This document shows, piece by piece, positions 41,820 through 50,096 of a stretch of DNA of 64,000 nucleotides. The stretch spans positions 1-64,000 of the forward strand of contig JAIYDP010000489.1 of NCBI GenBank assembly GCA_027487435.1. Reading direction: 5' to 3'. The DNA comes from Verrucomicrobiaceae bacterium (GTDB lineage: Bacteria > Verrucomicrobiota > Verrucomicrobiia > Verrucomicrobiales > Akkermansiaceae). The notes beneath the pieces are model-generated. The model had not been told where the DNA came from. It did not search any database and worked only from the letters and a program-made list of their open reading frames with translations. A program made the translations under genes and the position numbers. Within the stretch, counting starts at the first letter, position 1. The number at the start of each line of letters is the position of its first letter.

Positions 41820-42497
41820 TCACTCAGCTTTCGTGATTTGAGTGCAGTTTTCGATGATGCCGGCGGATATGGCATAGCGAGTGAGGCTAGCCGTTTCGTG
41901 CAAATTGAGCTTATTCATGAGGCTTTGTCGATGTTTCTCCACTGTTTTGATACTGATGTGCAATTCTGCGGCTGTCTCTTTATTGCACTTGCCCTCCGCC
42001 ACCAGTTGTAAGACTTCGGTCTCGCGGGATGTCAAATCGATCACCATGAGTTTCACGCCTTTCCCACGAGCGCCGGGCTTCTTTCGATGATTGATTTTCT
42101 GTAAAATTTCTGGGCTAAATACATTGATACCCTGAGCGACTTTCCGTATGGCTACGGGCAAAACGCAGGCGGCCGTTTTTTTTAGCAGATAACCTGCTGC
42201 GCCCATGGCGATGGATTGAAAGATGTATGCCTCATCGCCATGCGCGGACAGAATCAACACCTTGGTCTTGGGGGCGGATTTAAGAATTTGTTTCGTGGCT
42301 TCCATTCCGTTGAGAATCGGCATAGCGATGTCCATCACCACGACATCGGGCGTGTGGAGTAGAGCCAGGTCAACAGCTTGTCGTCCATTTTCCGCTTCGC
42401 CTACGACGAGGAATTCGCTTTCCATTTTTAATAAGGCAGAGAGGCCTTCGCGTACAAATGTGTGGTCTTCTGCTAGCAGAATGGTGATGCGTTTCAT
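41820..42497 (-). CDS. NarL/FixJ-family response regulator
   Basis: The receiver domain has Asp56 in VVVMDIAMP and Lys106 in YLLKKTAA. The C-terminal LuxR helix-turn-helix contains LTSRETEVLQLVAEGKCNKE and the recognition helix with ISIKTVEKHRQSL. The start overlaps the kinase stop in an ATGA arrangement. As the only NarL-type regulator in the locus, it is a good candidate to bind the GGGGYRYWTACCCC sites. The dps gene follows with a separate upstream site. Confidence 0.93.
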   Translation of the reverse strand: MKRITILLAEDHTFVREGLSALLKMESEFLVVGEAENGRQAVDLALLHTPDVVVMDIAMPILNGMEATKQILKSAPKTKVLILSAHGDEAYIFQSIAMGAAGYLLKKTAACVLPVAIRKVAQGINVFSPEILQKINHRKKPGARGKGVKLMVIDLTSRETEVLQLVAEGKCNKETAAELHISIKTVEKHRQSLMNKLNLHETASLTRYAISAGIIENCTQITKAE

Positions 42498-43669
42498 GGG
42501 TCTGGTGTTTGCATGTTTGTTGATGATGGAGGAGCGGAGATATCGGTTTGCTCTAGTGGTAGAAAAAGTTTCACTTGGATGGTCGTTCCCTTGCCTGGAG
42601 ATGATTCTAACAGAAATTTTCCGCCAACCATCTCCACCCTTTCTCGCATACCTAGCAGTCCAAGTCTGAGTTTGTTGGTGCCACTTTTTGGGGCGTTGAT
42701 GGCAAAGCCCTTGCCATCGTCACGGATCTTCATGGTGAGTATGTTGTTTCGCTTGCGAATGGTGAGTGTGGCATGGTCGGCCTTCGAGTGGCGTACAATG
42801 TTCACCAATGCTTCTTGCGCTACGCGATAAAGCACAGTCTTTTCCTCGTCGCTGATGTTTTCCACCGTGGGAAATGCGCTGATCTTACTAGCGATTCCCG
42901 AGCGCTCGGTGAAATCGATCAAGTATGCGTTGAGCGCGGGAATCAGCCCCAAGTCGTCAAGAACGGTGGGGCGCAAGTCGCAAGCAAATCGATGAACCAC
43001 ATCCACGGATTGCTCGACGTGTCGCTGCGTGATGGCAATGTTTTTAAGGATTTCTCTCGAGTTTGCGTGAGTTTGTAAGGCGAGGGCGGTAAGGCGAATA
43101 TTGATCCCCGTTAAGGTTTGTGCGACCACATCATGGAGTTCTCTGCTAATGATTTTGCGATCCTCCTCCTGCATCTGGAAATGGTTGCGCGATAGAGACC
43201 GCAGTTCATCTTGGAAATGCAGAGATTCTTTCAGTAGCTTGGAAGTAGTAGCTTCGCTGGCTTTGAGAGCCACCTCCATGCGAATGCGGTGCAGGATTTC
43301 TTTTTTCAATTCTTTGTTCTTTGCGACCAACTCTTGAGAGCGCTTGCGAAGTTCATTCATGGCCGCTTGGATCTGGATGTTCTTTTCGCGGGCAACGCGG
43401 TGACTGCCTTCGATGGGCATGATTGCTTCGGCAAAAAATGATCCAGCTAAGCGGATCAATTCGGCGTGGTGAACGGGAGAATCTGTCGAAAGAATATCAA
43501 TCAATACTTCTTCGTGTAGGCGAGCTAAGTCGAGGGTTTCAAGGCCGCATTTCAGTGCCCTAATCCCCAGTTTGCCGGCTTGTGATACATCATGCGGCGG
43601 CAATGCACGAAGGTAGAATCGTAAAGCCGTGCGGTATGCGATGAATAGCTTGGGGTTTCTATGAAACAT
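42494..43669 (-). CDS. NarX-type soluble histidine kinase
   Basis: No membrane segment is visible. The N-terminal ~115 residues have an all-helical layout similar to RsbU/RsbR N-domains (about LETLDLARLHEEVLIDILST). A coiled coil (about 120-165) follows. The HisKA_3 region has RKIISRELHDVVAQTLTGIN with the phosphorylated His. The ATPase has LYRVAQEALVNIVRHSKADH and IRDDGKGFAI and LGLLGMRERVEMVGG. A C-terminal Pro/Ser tail follows. It is a cytoplasmic stress-type kinase paired with 41820-42497. Confidence 0.92.
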   Translation of the reverse strand: MFHRNPKLFIAYRTALRFYLRALPPHDVSQAGKLGIRALKCGLETLDLARLHEEVLIDILSTDSPVHHAELIRLAGSFFAEAIMPIEGSHRVAREKNIQIQAAMNELRKRSQELVAKNKELKKEILHRIRMEVALKASEATTSKLLKESLHFQDELRSLSRNHFQMQEEDRKIISRELHDVVAQTLTGINIRLTALALQTHANSREILKNIAITQRHVEQSVDVVHRFACDLRPTVLDDLGLIPALNAYLIDFTERSGIASKISAFPTVENISDEEKTVLYRVAQEALVNIVRHSKADHATLTIRKRNNILTMKIRDDGKGFAINAPKSGTNKLRLGLLGMRERVEMVGGKFLLESSPGKGTTIQVKLFLPLEQTDISAPPSSTNMQTPDP

Positions 43670-43757
43670 GGGGTTTCCCCGTGAGGGAATGAAATGTTAT
43701 CGAGTCGAGTCTTACCTTGACATGCGGAACTACTTTGGCGAATTGTTTTTCCTGTTT

Positions 43758-43943
43758 TTAGTAAAGAAGCAAAAGCTGCTGATCGGGATCGGAGCTACCA
43801 GTCAGTTCTTGTTTGGCTCGGTCATAATCATATTTGCTAATCTCATGAGCTTGCCGTCCCGCAAGAATGGCAAGTTCGGTAGTTCTCGCGTAAACCTTTT
43901 CCCTGCTTACACTCCCTGCTACGAATGGGTGATTTGTTGACAT
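43758..43943 (-). CDS. DUF2934 protein (61 aa)
   Basis: The ATG at 43943 starts MSTNHPFVAGSVSREKVYAR, followed by TTELAILAGRQAHEISKYDY and DRAKQELTG. This is the DUF2934 pattern (Arg-Ala-Tyr, Gly-Arg-x2, Trp/Tyr-x3-Ala-x-x-Glu-Leu) of small proteins common in stress regions. It is divergent from the histidine kinase and from the small + strand frame at 44149. Longer starts (43979, 44093) are possible. Confidence 0.75.
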   Translation of the reverse strand: MSTNHPFVAGSVSREKVYARTTELAILAGRQAHEISKYDYDRAKQELTGSSDPDQQLLLLY

Positions 43944-44016
43944 GGCGGATTCAGAATGGATCTCTATGGGTGCTTTCATCGAAGCCACCCTAGCTTCTTT
44001 ATTCCTCGGCGACGAT

Positions 44017-44030
44017 AGGGCATTTACCCC
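44017..44030. promoter_or_regulatory. Putative operator, site 2 (AGGGCATTTACCCC)
   Basis: It lies 74-87 bases upstream of the DUF2934 ATG and 119 bases before ATG 44149 on the other strand, so it could serve either direction. Confidence 0.45.
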
Positions 44031-44148
44031 AATTTTTTTCGCGACGAGAATCGCTTTTTTCCTAGTCGGATGCTCAACCCAAAGAAGAGACAACGTAGTA
44101 GGTAATCACCCTATAGCGCAGAATGATTCGCGCTCCTATGTTTTAAAC

Positions 44149-44400
44149 ATGACAGCAAAAACACATGGCGAAACGGAATGGTTGAGTCCGAGTACGTGCC
44201 AGTCGACATACGAGATTGAACCATCGCACGCTACAGTAGGCGAAGCCATTACCGATCTCTATCAAGCGCATTTAACGATCAAGAGGCGCTCGATCGTAGA
44301 ACAGGACTGCCACAACGAGCAAGAACTCTTGAATGGTTTCCCCATTCAACAATCTGCCTCGGTTTTCTCCAAGAAAAATTCCGTGAATCGAAATCAATGA
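44149..44400 (+). CDS. Small ORF before the exported protein (83 aa), uncertain
   Basis: ATG 44149 opens MTAKTHGETEWLSPSTCQST and continues YEIEPSHATVGEAITDLYQA. Its stop overlaps the ATG of the next gene (ATGA at 44397), which favours translation. No family is known. An earlier start at 43942 would overlap the divergent DUF2934 gene. Confidence 0.4.
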   Translation: MTAKTHGETEWLSPSTCQSTYEIEPSHATVGEAITDLYQAHLTIKRRSIVEQDCHNEQELLNGFPIQQSASVFSKKNSVNRNQ

Positions 44401-45146
44401 AAGCACAGTTCCGATACATGGCCACCTTTCTGATTCTCATGGTGACCTTTCAGCATCTAGCAATCTCACACGCACCCATTACTCCTGTTCTTTCTTTCGT
44501 TCGAGCAAGCACTCAAGGAGAAAATGAAAATCGATCTGAGCCTGGAAGGCTCTACATGAAGGAGGTTGTATGGCTACGACTCCTTGCTGAGCCGACCCAG
44601 CATCTGCTTCGTGCGCATGAAAAATTTGACATCAAAGACTTTGCGTCTGCTGCACGTGAAATGAGTGTCGCCAGTGGCTTTATCCTGATCGCTGCTGGTA
44701 GAGCTGAAAACACAAACAACGAACTTCTTATCGGTGCTGCTCACGAACTCGATCTACTTGCGGCAAGCATGAATGATGTGGCAAATCCATCTCTGGCAGA
44801 TATCAAAGAAGTTTTTGCACTAGCAGCTTATGCACTTGCTTCGAACAATTACAACAATGCACGGCTGGCGATGCAGGCTCAGGATTATTTGCCCGCACGA
44901 CTCTACATCGCAGCCGCCGTAGACGAAGCGGAGCACATGACCATGTGGTCGGATTCCCACGCAGACATCGGCATGACAGCCGCCGCGGACTCCTTGCCAT
45001 TCACTTCTGAAATGATGTTCAAAAGCGGTGATCATCTGGTGGAGGATGCCAACCAAAGCATTCAGTGGGATCGCTTAGCACGTGAAAGCATTCCAGCCAG
45101 CGAAGAATCGAACTTTGAGCAACAACTATATTTTCCTAGCAATTAA
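44397..45146 (+). CDS. Exported helical protein of the stress locus, unknown function
   Basis: A signal peptide (about residues 8-26, MATFLILMVTFQHLAISHA) precedes a mature region of about 220 residues. It is predicted helical, with DIKDFASAAREMSVASGFIL, ELLIGAAHELDLLAASM, KEVFALAAYALASNNY, RLAMQAQDYLPARLY and AAAVDEAEHMTMW. The spacing of Ala-rich helices suggests repeated helical hairpins like TPR/SEL-type modules. The start overlaps the 44149 ORF. The BON protein follows 33 bp later. Confidence 0.6.
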   Translation: MKAQFRYMATFLILMVTFQHLAISHAPITPVLSFVRASTQGENENRSEPGRLYMKEVVWLRLLAEPTQHLLRAHEKFDIKDFASAAREMSVASGFILIAAGRAENTNNELLIGAAHELDLLAASMNDVANPSLADIKEVFALAAYALASNNYNNARLAMQAQDYLPARLYIAAAVDEAEHMTMWSDSHADIGMTAAADSLPFTSEMMFKSGDHLVEDANQSIQWDRLARESIPASEESNFEQQLYFPSN

Positions 45147-45179
45147 GAAAACAAACAACACACAACAAAAAATATGAAT

Positions 45180-45839
45180 ATGAATAAATCAGACTCCCAA
45201 CTCCAAAAAGACATCATCGAGGAACTCAAATGGGAACCATCCGTGAATGAGGCAAACATTGGTGTAGAAGTAAAAGACGGCATCGTCACGATAGCCGGGC
45301 ACGTCGATAGTTATGCGGAAAAACTGCATGCCGAAAAAGCGGCACTGCGTGTCTCTGGTGTCAGAGCTGTCGCTGTAGAAATCGATGTCAAACTTCTAAG
45401 CCATACCAAGCGCACCGATGGGGACATCGCCCTCGCTGTCAAAAACATGCTGGATTGGAACGTGTTCCTTCCCAAAGATTCCATCAAAGTCATGGTAGAA
45501 AATGGCTGGGTTACTTTGACGGGGATTGTCAATTCGGACTACCAGCGTATGACAGCCTCCCTTTCCATCCGCTATCTCACAGGAGTGACTGGCGTAAGCA
45601 ATGAAGTGGCAATCAAGCCAAAGGTCAGCGTTTCTACAGTCAAGTCCGACATCGAAGCCACACTAAAGCGCCGCGCTCTTGAAGATGCTAGTTCCATTCA
45701 CGTGGAAGTGCATGATCACGATGTGACTCTAAGCGGCACAGCGCACAGTCTTGCCGAGTTGCAACTGGTGCGAGTCGCCGCAAGAAATTCTCCTGGCGTA
45801 AGCAAGGTGAAGGACAACATGCGTCTTACATTCGCATAG
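45180..45839 (+). CDS. BON-domain protein (three BON repeats)
   Basis: Three BON domains (about residues 1-70, 75-145 and 150-219). Each has an N-terminal helix followed by the beta motif with Val-Thr-(Ile/Leu)-x-Gly: GIVTIAGHVDSYAEK, WVTLTGIVNSDYQ and DVTLSGTAHSLAE. No signal peptide is visible, so it is likely cytoplasmic, in contrast to periplasmic OsmY. BON proteins bind membranes or other proteins under stress. A hairpin terminator follows. Confidence 0.88.
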   Translation: MNKSDSQLQKDIIEELKWEPSVNEANIGVEVKDGIVTIAGHVDSYAEKLHAEKAALRVSGVRAVAVEIDVKLLSHTKRTDGDIALAVKNMLDWNVFLPKDSIKVMVENGWVTLTGIVNSDYQRMTASLSIRYLTGVTGVSNEVAIKPKVSVSTVKSDIEATLKRRALEDASSIHVEVHDHDVTLSGTAHSLAELQLVRVAARNSPGVSKVKDNMRLTFA

Positions 45840-45863
45840 CTACAGCCATAATGAACCACGGCA

Positions 45864-45895
45864 GGGGCATCGTGTAACCCAACCTGCGATGCCCC
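45864..45895 (+). terminator. Terminator after the BON gene
   Basis: GGGGCATCG (45864-45872) pairs with CGATGCCCC (45887-45895). CACCCATTTTT follows, so the T-run is displaced by six bases. Confidence 0.65.
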
Positions 45896-45923
45896 CACCC
45901 ATTTTTGCGAAGTCTTTTCTGCT

Positions 45924-45937
45924 GGGGCATATACCCC
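45924..45937. promoter_or_regulatory. Putative operator, site 3 (GGGGCATATACCCC)
   Basis: It lies 77-90 bases upstream of the primase-like gene at 46014. A further inverted pair, TTGCC/GGCAA, follows at about 45948-45963. Confidence 0.5.
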
Positions 45938-46013
45938 ATAGGAAAAATTGCCCAACCTGGCAATGTGATGAAGTAACACCATTGCGCAGGCGCGGTGCAA
46001 TCCCTCTACTCCC

Positions 46014-47408
46014 ATGTCAACCATCTACGCAAATTTAGGCGTGCGCCGCCGACTCATGGAATACCTCGGCGGTGATGAGTTAGAGCATGCGACAGCAGCT
46101 TACATCACCAATGCTGATCGTTACCAGTTTGATCAAGGGCAGTTGCGATCACCGCGTGATCTGGACCACTATCTCTCAAACGAATTGGACATTTCGCGCT
46201 CATTGGCAGACTCAGAGTCCATACTGCTTCATCTGGATGTGGAATATGTCAATTTTGATTCACCTGCCGAGGCATACTTGAATCCAGGGCGCTCATTTGA
46301 CCTCCAAGAGCCAGTAGTCCGTGTCATTCATGGGCTTTTGCGCCAATGGGGCATACGGCCTTTGCATATTCTTACGGGCCAAGGACATCATTTTGTCTGG
46401 CGCATCGCACGAAAATCCGCCACGGCGCGCAAGCTCACAAAACTCTGCCCCGCGCCTGAATTGCTAGAAACATGTGCAACTCGAGTGCCACAGCAGTACG
46501 TGCGAATCATCAACGACGAAGCACACCGCGCATTTGCTGCTGTCTCAATGCTCATGGAATACGTGGCACATAGGATCAAAGAACTCGCTGAACCGCTGTC
46601 CGATCTTCCCGTGGAAATTACCGCTGTTCATGTCGGTGCATGCTCCACAAAACCACGCGAGATCATTTCTATCGACATCTCCGAGTATGGCGACCCGCTG
46701 CACACACGAATGGTGCGTATGCCTTTTACACGATACCTCAAACCGTGGGTCAGTGGTCTGGCTCATGCCCTAGGCATCGAGAAAAAAATTCCGCCGTTCC
46801 TTGCCATTCCGCTGCATGAAATGGACACGCAAACGGCACTGAAAATCCGCCAAGAGGATAAAAAAGTCTGCGATTTAGCACACCGCACGTCCATGCACAT
46901 TCCTAGGCGCGAGGCTGGCACCAAGCATCTTCTCAAGGAATACCTCAGCTCTCCGCTGCGCCAGTTTCATGAGTATTTTTACTCGGATCAACACGATGCC
47001 AAACATACCTGGCATGAAACGTATGACCGCACATCCATGGCGGCTCTTCCAACATGCGCTCGGCATATTGCGATTTGGCCTAACGACTTATTGCTCAAGC
47101 CCGCAGGAATGCAACTCATCACTCGCTGCCTGTTGGCGGCCAAATGGCATCCTCGACACATTGCAGGCTTCATCCGCTCCAAATTTGAAAATCCTGCTTT
47201 CAACTGGGGCGTTAACTGGGGCGACTACGTACCCGCGATCCGCGCCGATTTTTACACCCGCCTTTTCGCTGGACTTTATGCCACAGGCCTCGATCCACTC
47301 ATCGACCTGAACTGCACCTCCACTCGCGAAAAAGGCTTCTGTTGCGATTGCGCAAACAACGAAAAAGTCACTCTCGAAACCATACGCCAACTCCTGCTTC
47401 ATCCATGA
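46014..47408 (+). CDS. Protein with archaeo-eukaryotic primase-like motifs
   Basis: No assigned family is recalled for the whole protein. Three ordered motifs fit a PriS-like catalytic core. Motif I is LLHLDVEYVNFD (Asp75, Glu77). Motif II is ILTGQGHHFVWRI (about 119-131, Gly-x-Gly-x-His type). Motif III is SIDISEYGDPLHTRMVRMPF (Asp221, Arg232, Arg235), like the D...RLIR.P block of archaeal PriS. A Cys pair, GFCCDCANNEK, lies near the C-terminus. The stop overlaps the isomerase gene (ATGA at 47405). A DNA or RNA polymerase activity is an inference. Confidence 0.6.
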   Translation: MSTIYANLGVRRRLMEYLGGDELEHATAAYITNADRYQFDQGQLRSPRDLDHYLSNELDISRSLADSESILLHLDVEYVNFDSPAEAYLNPGRSFDLQEPVVRVIHGLLRQWGIRPLHILTGQGHHFVWRIARKSATARKLTKLCPAPELLETCATRVPQQYVRIINDEAHRAFAAVSMLMEYVAHRIKELAEPLSDLPVEITAVHVGACSTKPREIISIDISEYGDPLHTRMVRMPFTRYLKPWVSGLAHALGIEKKIPPFLAIPLHEMDTQTALKIRQEDKKVCDLAHRTSMHIPRREAGTKHLLKEYLSSPLRQFHEYFYSDQHDAKHTWHETYDRTSMAALPTCARHIAIWPNDLLLKPAGMQLITRCLLAAKWHPRHIAGFIRSKFENPAFNWGVNWGDYVPAIRADFYTRLFAGLYATGLDPLIDLNCTSTREKGFCCDCANNEKVTLETIRQLLLHP

Positions 47409-48265
47409 ACATCACCGACACTCGATGGCCCATCGGCCTCTCCACAGGCTGTTTCTATCGCCACAGCATTTTCTCTGTCTTGGAGCAAATCCACGACAGC
47501 GGCTTTCACGCGATTGAAGTTTGCTCCTTCCCACTGCACCTCGACTATCACCGCGAGGACGATGTGCGCCGCGCCAGTGAAATGATGCGTCATTGGAACC
47601 TACGGCCCATTTCCTTTCACGCGCCATTTGCTGATCACATCGACATCACCTCGCCAGATGATGCGATCCGCGAGACCTCCATCACAGAGCTCATCACCGC
47701 CTGCCGCGCCGCCGCGCAACTTGGCGCAGAAAATATCGTGCTTCATCCCGGACCCGAGCGAGAGGGACAACCGCCGGTAGAAGAATTTCGCCAACGTATG
47801 AACAATGCTGCGGCTTCTCTTAACCGCGTGGCTGCCTTTTGCTGCGAGGCTAAGGTACAACTTCTGTTAGAAAACATGCTGCCGCACCTGCTGTTTGGTC
47901 ATACCAGCGATATGATGTATCTCCTTGGCGAGATCAATACTTGCGACGTAGGCACCTGCCTCGACACAGGTCACGCTCGTCTCAGTGGCGACCTTGGCCA
48001 CGTCATTCATAAACTCTCCGGCCACCTCAAAATGGTTCACATCAACGATAACCATGGTGATAGAGATGCCCATCTCATCCCTGGAGAGGGCAGCATCGAC
48101 TGGCCATGGGTGATCACACAACTACAGCACTACCATTTCCACGGCGGACTTATCATTGAGATGTCGGCACGAGAAAATGAGACAGTAGCTGACACGCTAG
48201 CCCGCGCCCGCAAAGGCAGAGAATTTCTCAACCATCTCCTGCCCATGCAGACGAACTGCGGATGA
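47405..48265 (+). CDS. Xylose-isomerase-like TIM-barrel sugar phosphate isomerase/epimerase
   Basis: The ATG at 47405 sits in the stop of the preceding gene. The 286-residue product has ENMLPHL, then GTCLDTGHARLSGD and KMVHINDNHGDRDAHLIPGE with the metal-binding Glu/Asp/His, and IIEMSAREN at the end. This is the AP-endonuclease-2/sugar isomerase superfamily. The substrate cannot be read off. It is coupled to the primase-like gene and convergent with the GH130 gene, which suggests a sugar-related role. Confidence 0.85.
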   Translation: MNITDTRWPIGLSTGCFYRHSIFSVLEQIHDSGFHAIEVCSFPLHLDYHREDDVRRASEMMRHWNLRPISFHAPFADHIDITSPDDAIRETSITELITACRAAAQLGAENIVLHPGPEREGQPPVEEFRQRMNNAAASLNRVAAFCCEAKVQLLLENMLPHLLFGHTSDMMYLLGEINTCDVGTCLDTGHARLSGDLGHVIHKLSGHLKMVHINDNHGDRDAHLIPGEGSIDWPWVITQLQHYHFHGGLIIEMSARENETVADTLARARKGREFLNHLLPMQTNCG

Positions 48266-48584
48266 TCCCGCTCGTTACCTCCGCATCGTCCGTCAACGCA
48301 GATCACCCGGAATGGATTGGGGTGCTTACCCTATCGCAAACGATCGCAGTGCCACCTACAGTAGCGAGGTGAATGCCAACCTGATCGTCAAAGTTGTTTC
48401 CGTCTTGCGAACCGAAGAAATCCTGATTGTTTCTCGCAAAATGCTCAGAGAGCGCGCTGTTGTGCTCGCATCTGATAATGGTCGTGCGCCGCATGAAACC
48501 TGCAAGATGGATTGGGAACAGGCAAAACGAGAAATGTGTGGAATCCGCACCTCGGACACACTCCCCAGTGGTGTTGATTCGGAA
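48266..48584. other. Convergent intergenic region containing operator-like site 4
   Basis: No confident gene. A frame from 48312 (GTG 48369 as a later start) to 48599 is open but unremarkable and runs into the GH130 gene on the other strand. The region contains the GGGGTGCTTACCCT site. Confidence 0.4.
48319..48332. promoter_or_regulatory. Putative operator, site 4 (GGGGTGCTTACCCT)
   Basis: It differs from the dps site by one base. It lies 37 bases before GTG 48369 of a doubtful short frame, and downstream of the isomerase gene. Confidence 0.4.
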
Positions 48585-50096
48585 TTATTGAAGATATGAC
48601 GAATGCGGTGTCTGCAACACTAGCGCAGATGGTACAAACGAAGCAGTCAGTTTTTCCAAGAGTTCGGCGAGATTCACACTGACGATGGAAGTGACCTTGT
48701 CGCTCATCGCGTAGGGTAGAATCAGATTTTCGCCGTGGAGAAGAGAGCCACAACTATAGACGACGTTTGGCACATAGCCTTCCCGCTCGTTTCCGGCGGG
48801 AGAGAGGAGCGGTTCGCGCAGTCGTCCAATCACTTGGGTGGGATCATGCAAATCCAGAAGCACCGCGCCAATGCAGTATTTGCGCATCGGCCCCACACCG
48901 TGAGTGATGACAAGCCAGCCGGCATCCGTCTCGATGGGCGAGCCGCAGTTTCCTACTTTCACGGACTCCCAAGCTTCCGCAGGACGCATCAGGATTTGTG
49001 GATTGTCCCAGTAGTGAGGATTGTCTGACGACATGATCATGAGGTTCTCGTCATCTTGGCGAGAGAGCATAAAATATCGGCCTCCGATTCGACGAGGAAA
49101 CAGCGCCATGCCTTTATTTTGCACCGCACTGCCATTGAGTGTGAGTATGCGGAAGTGCAAGAAATCTAGGGTTTCGATCAATTGGGGCAGGATGGCTTTT
49201 CCATTGTAGGCGGTATAGGTCGCATAATACATGATCGAGCCGTCGTCTTCGGTAAAACGGACAAAGCGCGCATCCTCGATGCCGTTGCTTTCGTTCGGCG
49301 AAACAGGGAAGATGATCCGCTCGCTAACCGTTAGTTTGGGACAGAAGCGTAGTTCGTAATTGGAGTCCGCGAGCCATTGGATGCACTCCAGCGTGCGTTT
49401 GAGTTCATGGGTTCCAGGGTGATTTTCGTGGCGCACCGTGCCGACACTCTGATTGAGAGCACTGCGGGTAAACTCCCGATCCAAGGGCGCGATGAGCGCG
49501 TTCACGTAGGGGTTGTCGAAACCCATTTCGTGGAATTTTAGGACGAAACTCTTTTTCCGATAGCGTGGGTTTGGTTCGATCTCAGGCATCGACACATATC
49601 GCGTGACTGGATCCAGTTTGATCGCACCATCTGCCGAAATTTCGCCTGAGCGGAATTCAATGGATGATATGTGGCCTTCACCAGTGGCACGCAGGCTCAT
49701 AATGAAGCGCAGGTGCCCCGCCGGCATTCCCTGCTGATCGGGATGAGGAACGATGGATGGATTGAACAGCGCAGCGGACTCCAATGCATACTCTCCGGAA
49801 AATAGGGCGCCGATCAGTAACTCTCGATCCCTGGTCAGAGTCCGATGAGTGAAAATGTGTTGTTTGACCGTGGCATAATTTGCCAGTAGGACTTTTTCTA
49901 TATCGTAGTGCCGCGATTCAAACTCCGCTTTGACAATGTCCATGGCGGATTTCACTTCTTCTTCACTCATGGCGAGCGCACGACCAAGGATGGTGGCAAT
50001 GCGGCGATGATCGGATGAAATGAATGGGCGAATGATCACTCGTGCGCTGTCGGGCAAAAGCTGAATCGGATGGCGAGTAAGAGCGATGGGTTTCAT
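48585..50096 (-). CDS. GH130-family glycoside phosphorylase/hydrolase
   Basis: A five-bladed propeller of the GH130 family. Signs are NGIEDARFVRF, TYTAYNGKAILPQLIETLDF, GMALFPRRIGGRYFML and the block NCGSPIETDAGWLVITHGVG. GH130 enzymes phosphorolyse or hydrolyse beta-mannosides. The product follows the GT4 gene with a one-base overlap (TAATG at 50096-50098), so both are made together, probably for synthesis and turnover of a mannose-type oligosaccharide. The exact bond is not known. Confidence 0.87.
   Translation of the reverse strand: MKPIALTRHPIQLLPDSARVIIRPFISSDHRRIATILGRALAMSEEEVKSAMDIVKAEFESRHYDIEKVLLANYATVKQHIFTHRTLTRDRELLIGALFSGEYALESAALFNPSIVPHPDQQGMPAGHLRFIMSLRATGEGHISSIEFRSGEISADGAIKLDPVTRYVSMPEIEPNPRYRKKSFVLKFHEMGFDNPYVNALIAPLDREFTRSALNQSVGTVRHENHPGTHELKRTLECIQWLADSNYELRFCPKLTVSERIIFPVSPNESNGIEDARFVRFTEDDGSIMYYATYTAYNGKAILPQLIETLDFLHFRILTLNGSAVQNKGMALFPRRIGGRYFMLSRQDDENLMIMSSDNPHYWDNPQILMRPAEAWESVKVGNCGSPIETDAGWLVITHGVGPMRKYCIGAVLLDLHDPTQVIGRLREPLLSPAGNEREGYVPNVVYSCGSLLHGENLILPYAMSDKVTSIVSVNLAELLEKLTASFVPSALVLQTPHSSYLQ

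Noticed and set aside
43671-43681. GGGGTTTCCCC upstream of the histidine kinase
   Set aside because: It is similar to the operator-like motif but has only three bases between the G and C runs, so it does not match the 14-bp frame.
43942-44148. Upstream extension of the 44149 ORF
   Set aside because: It would overlap the promoter and start of the divergent DUF2934 gene and reads as random protein.
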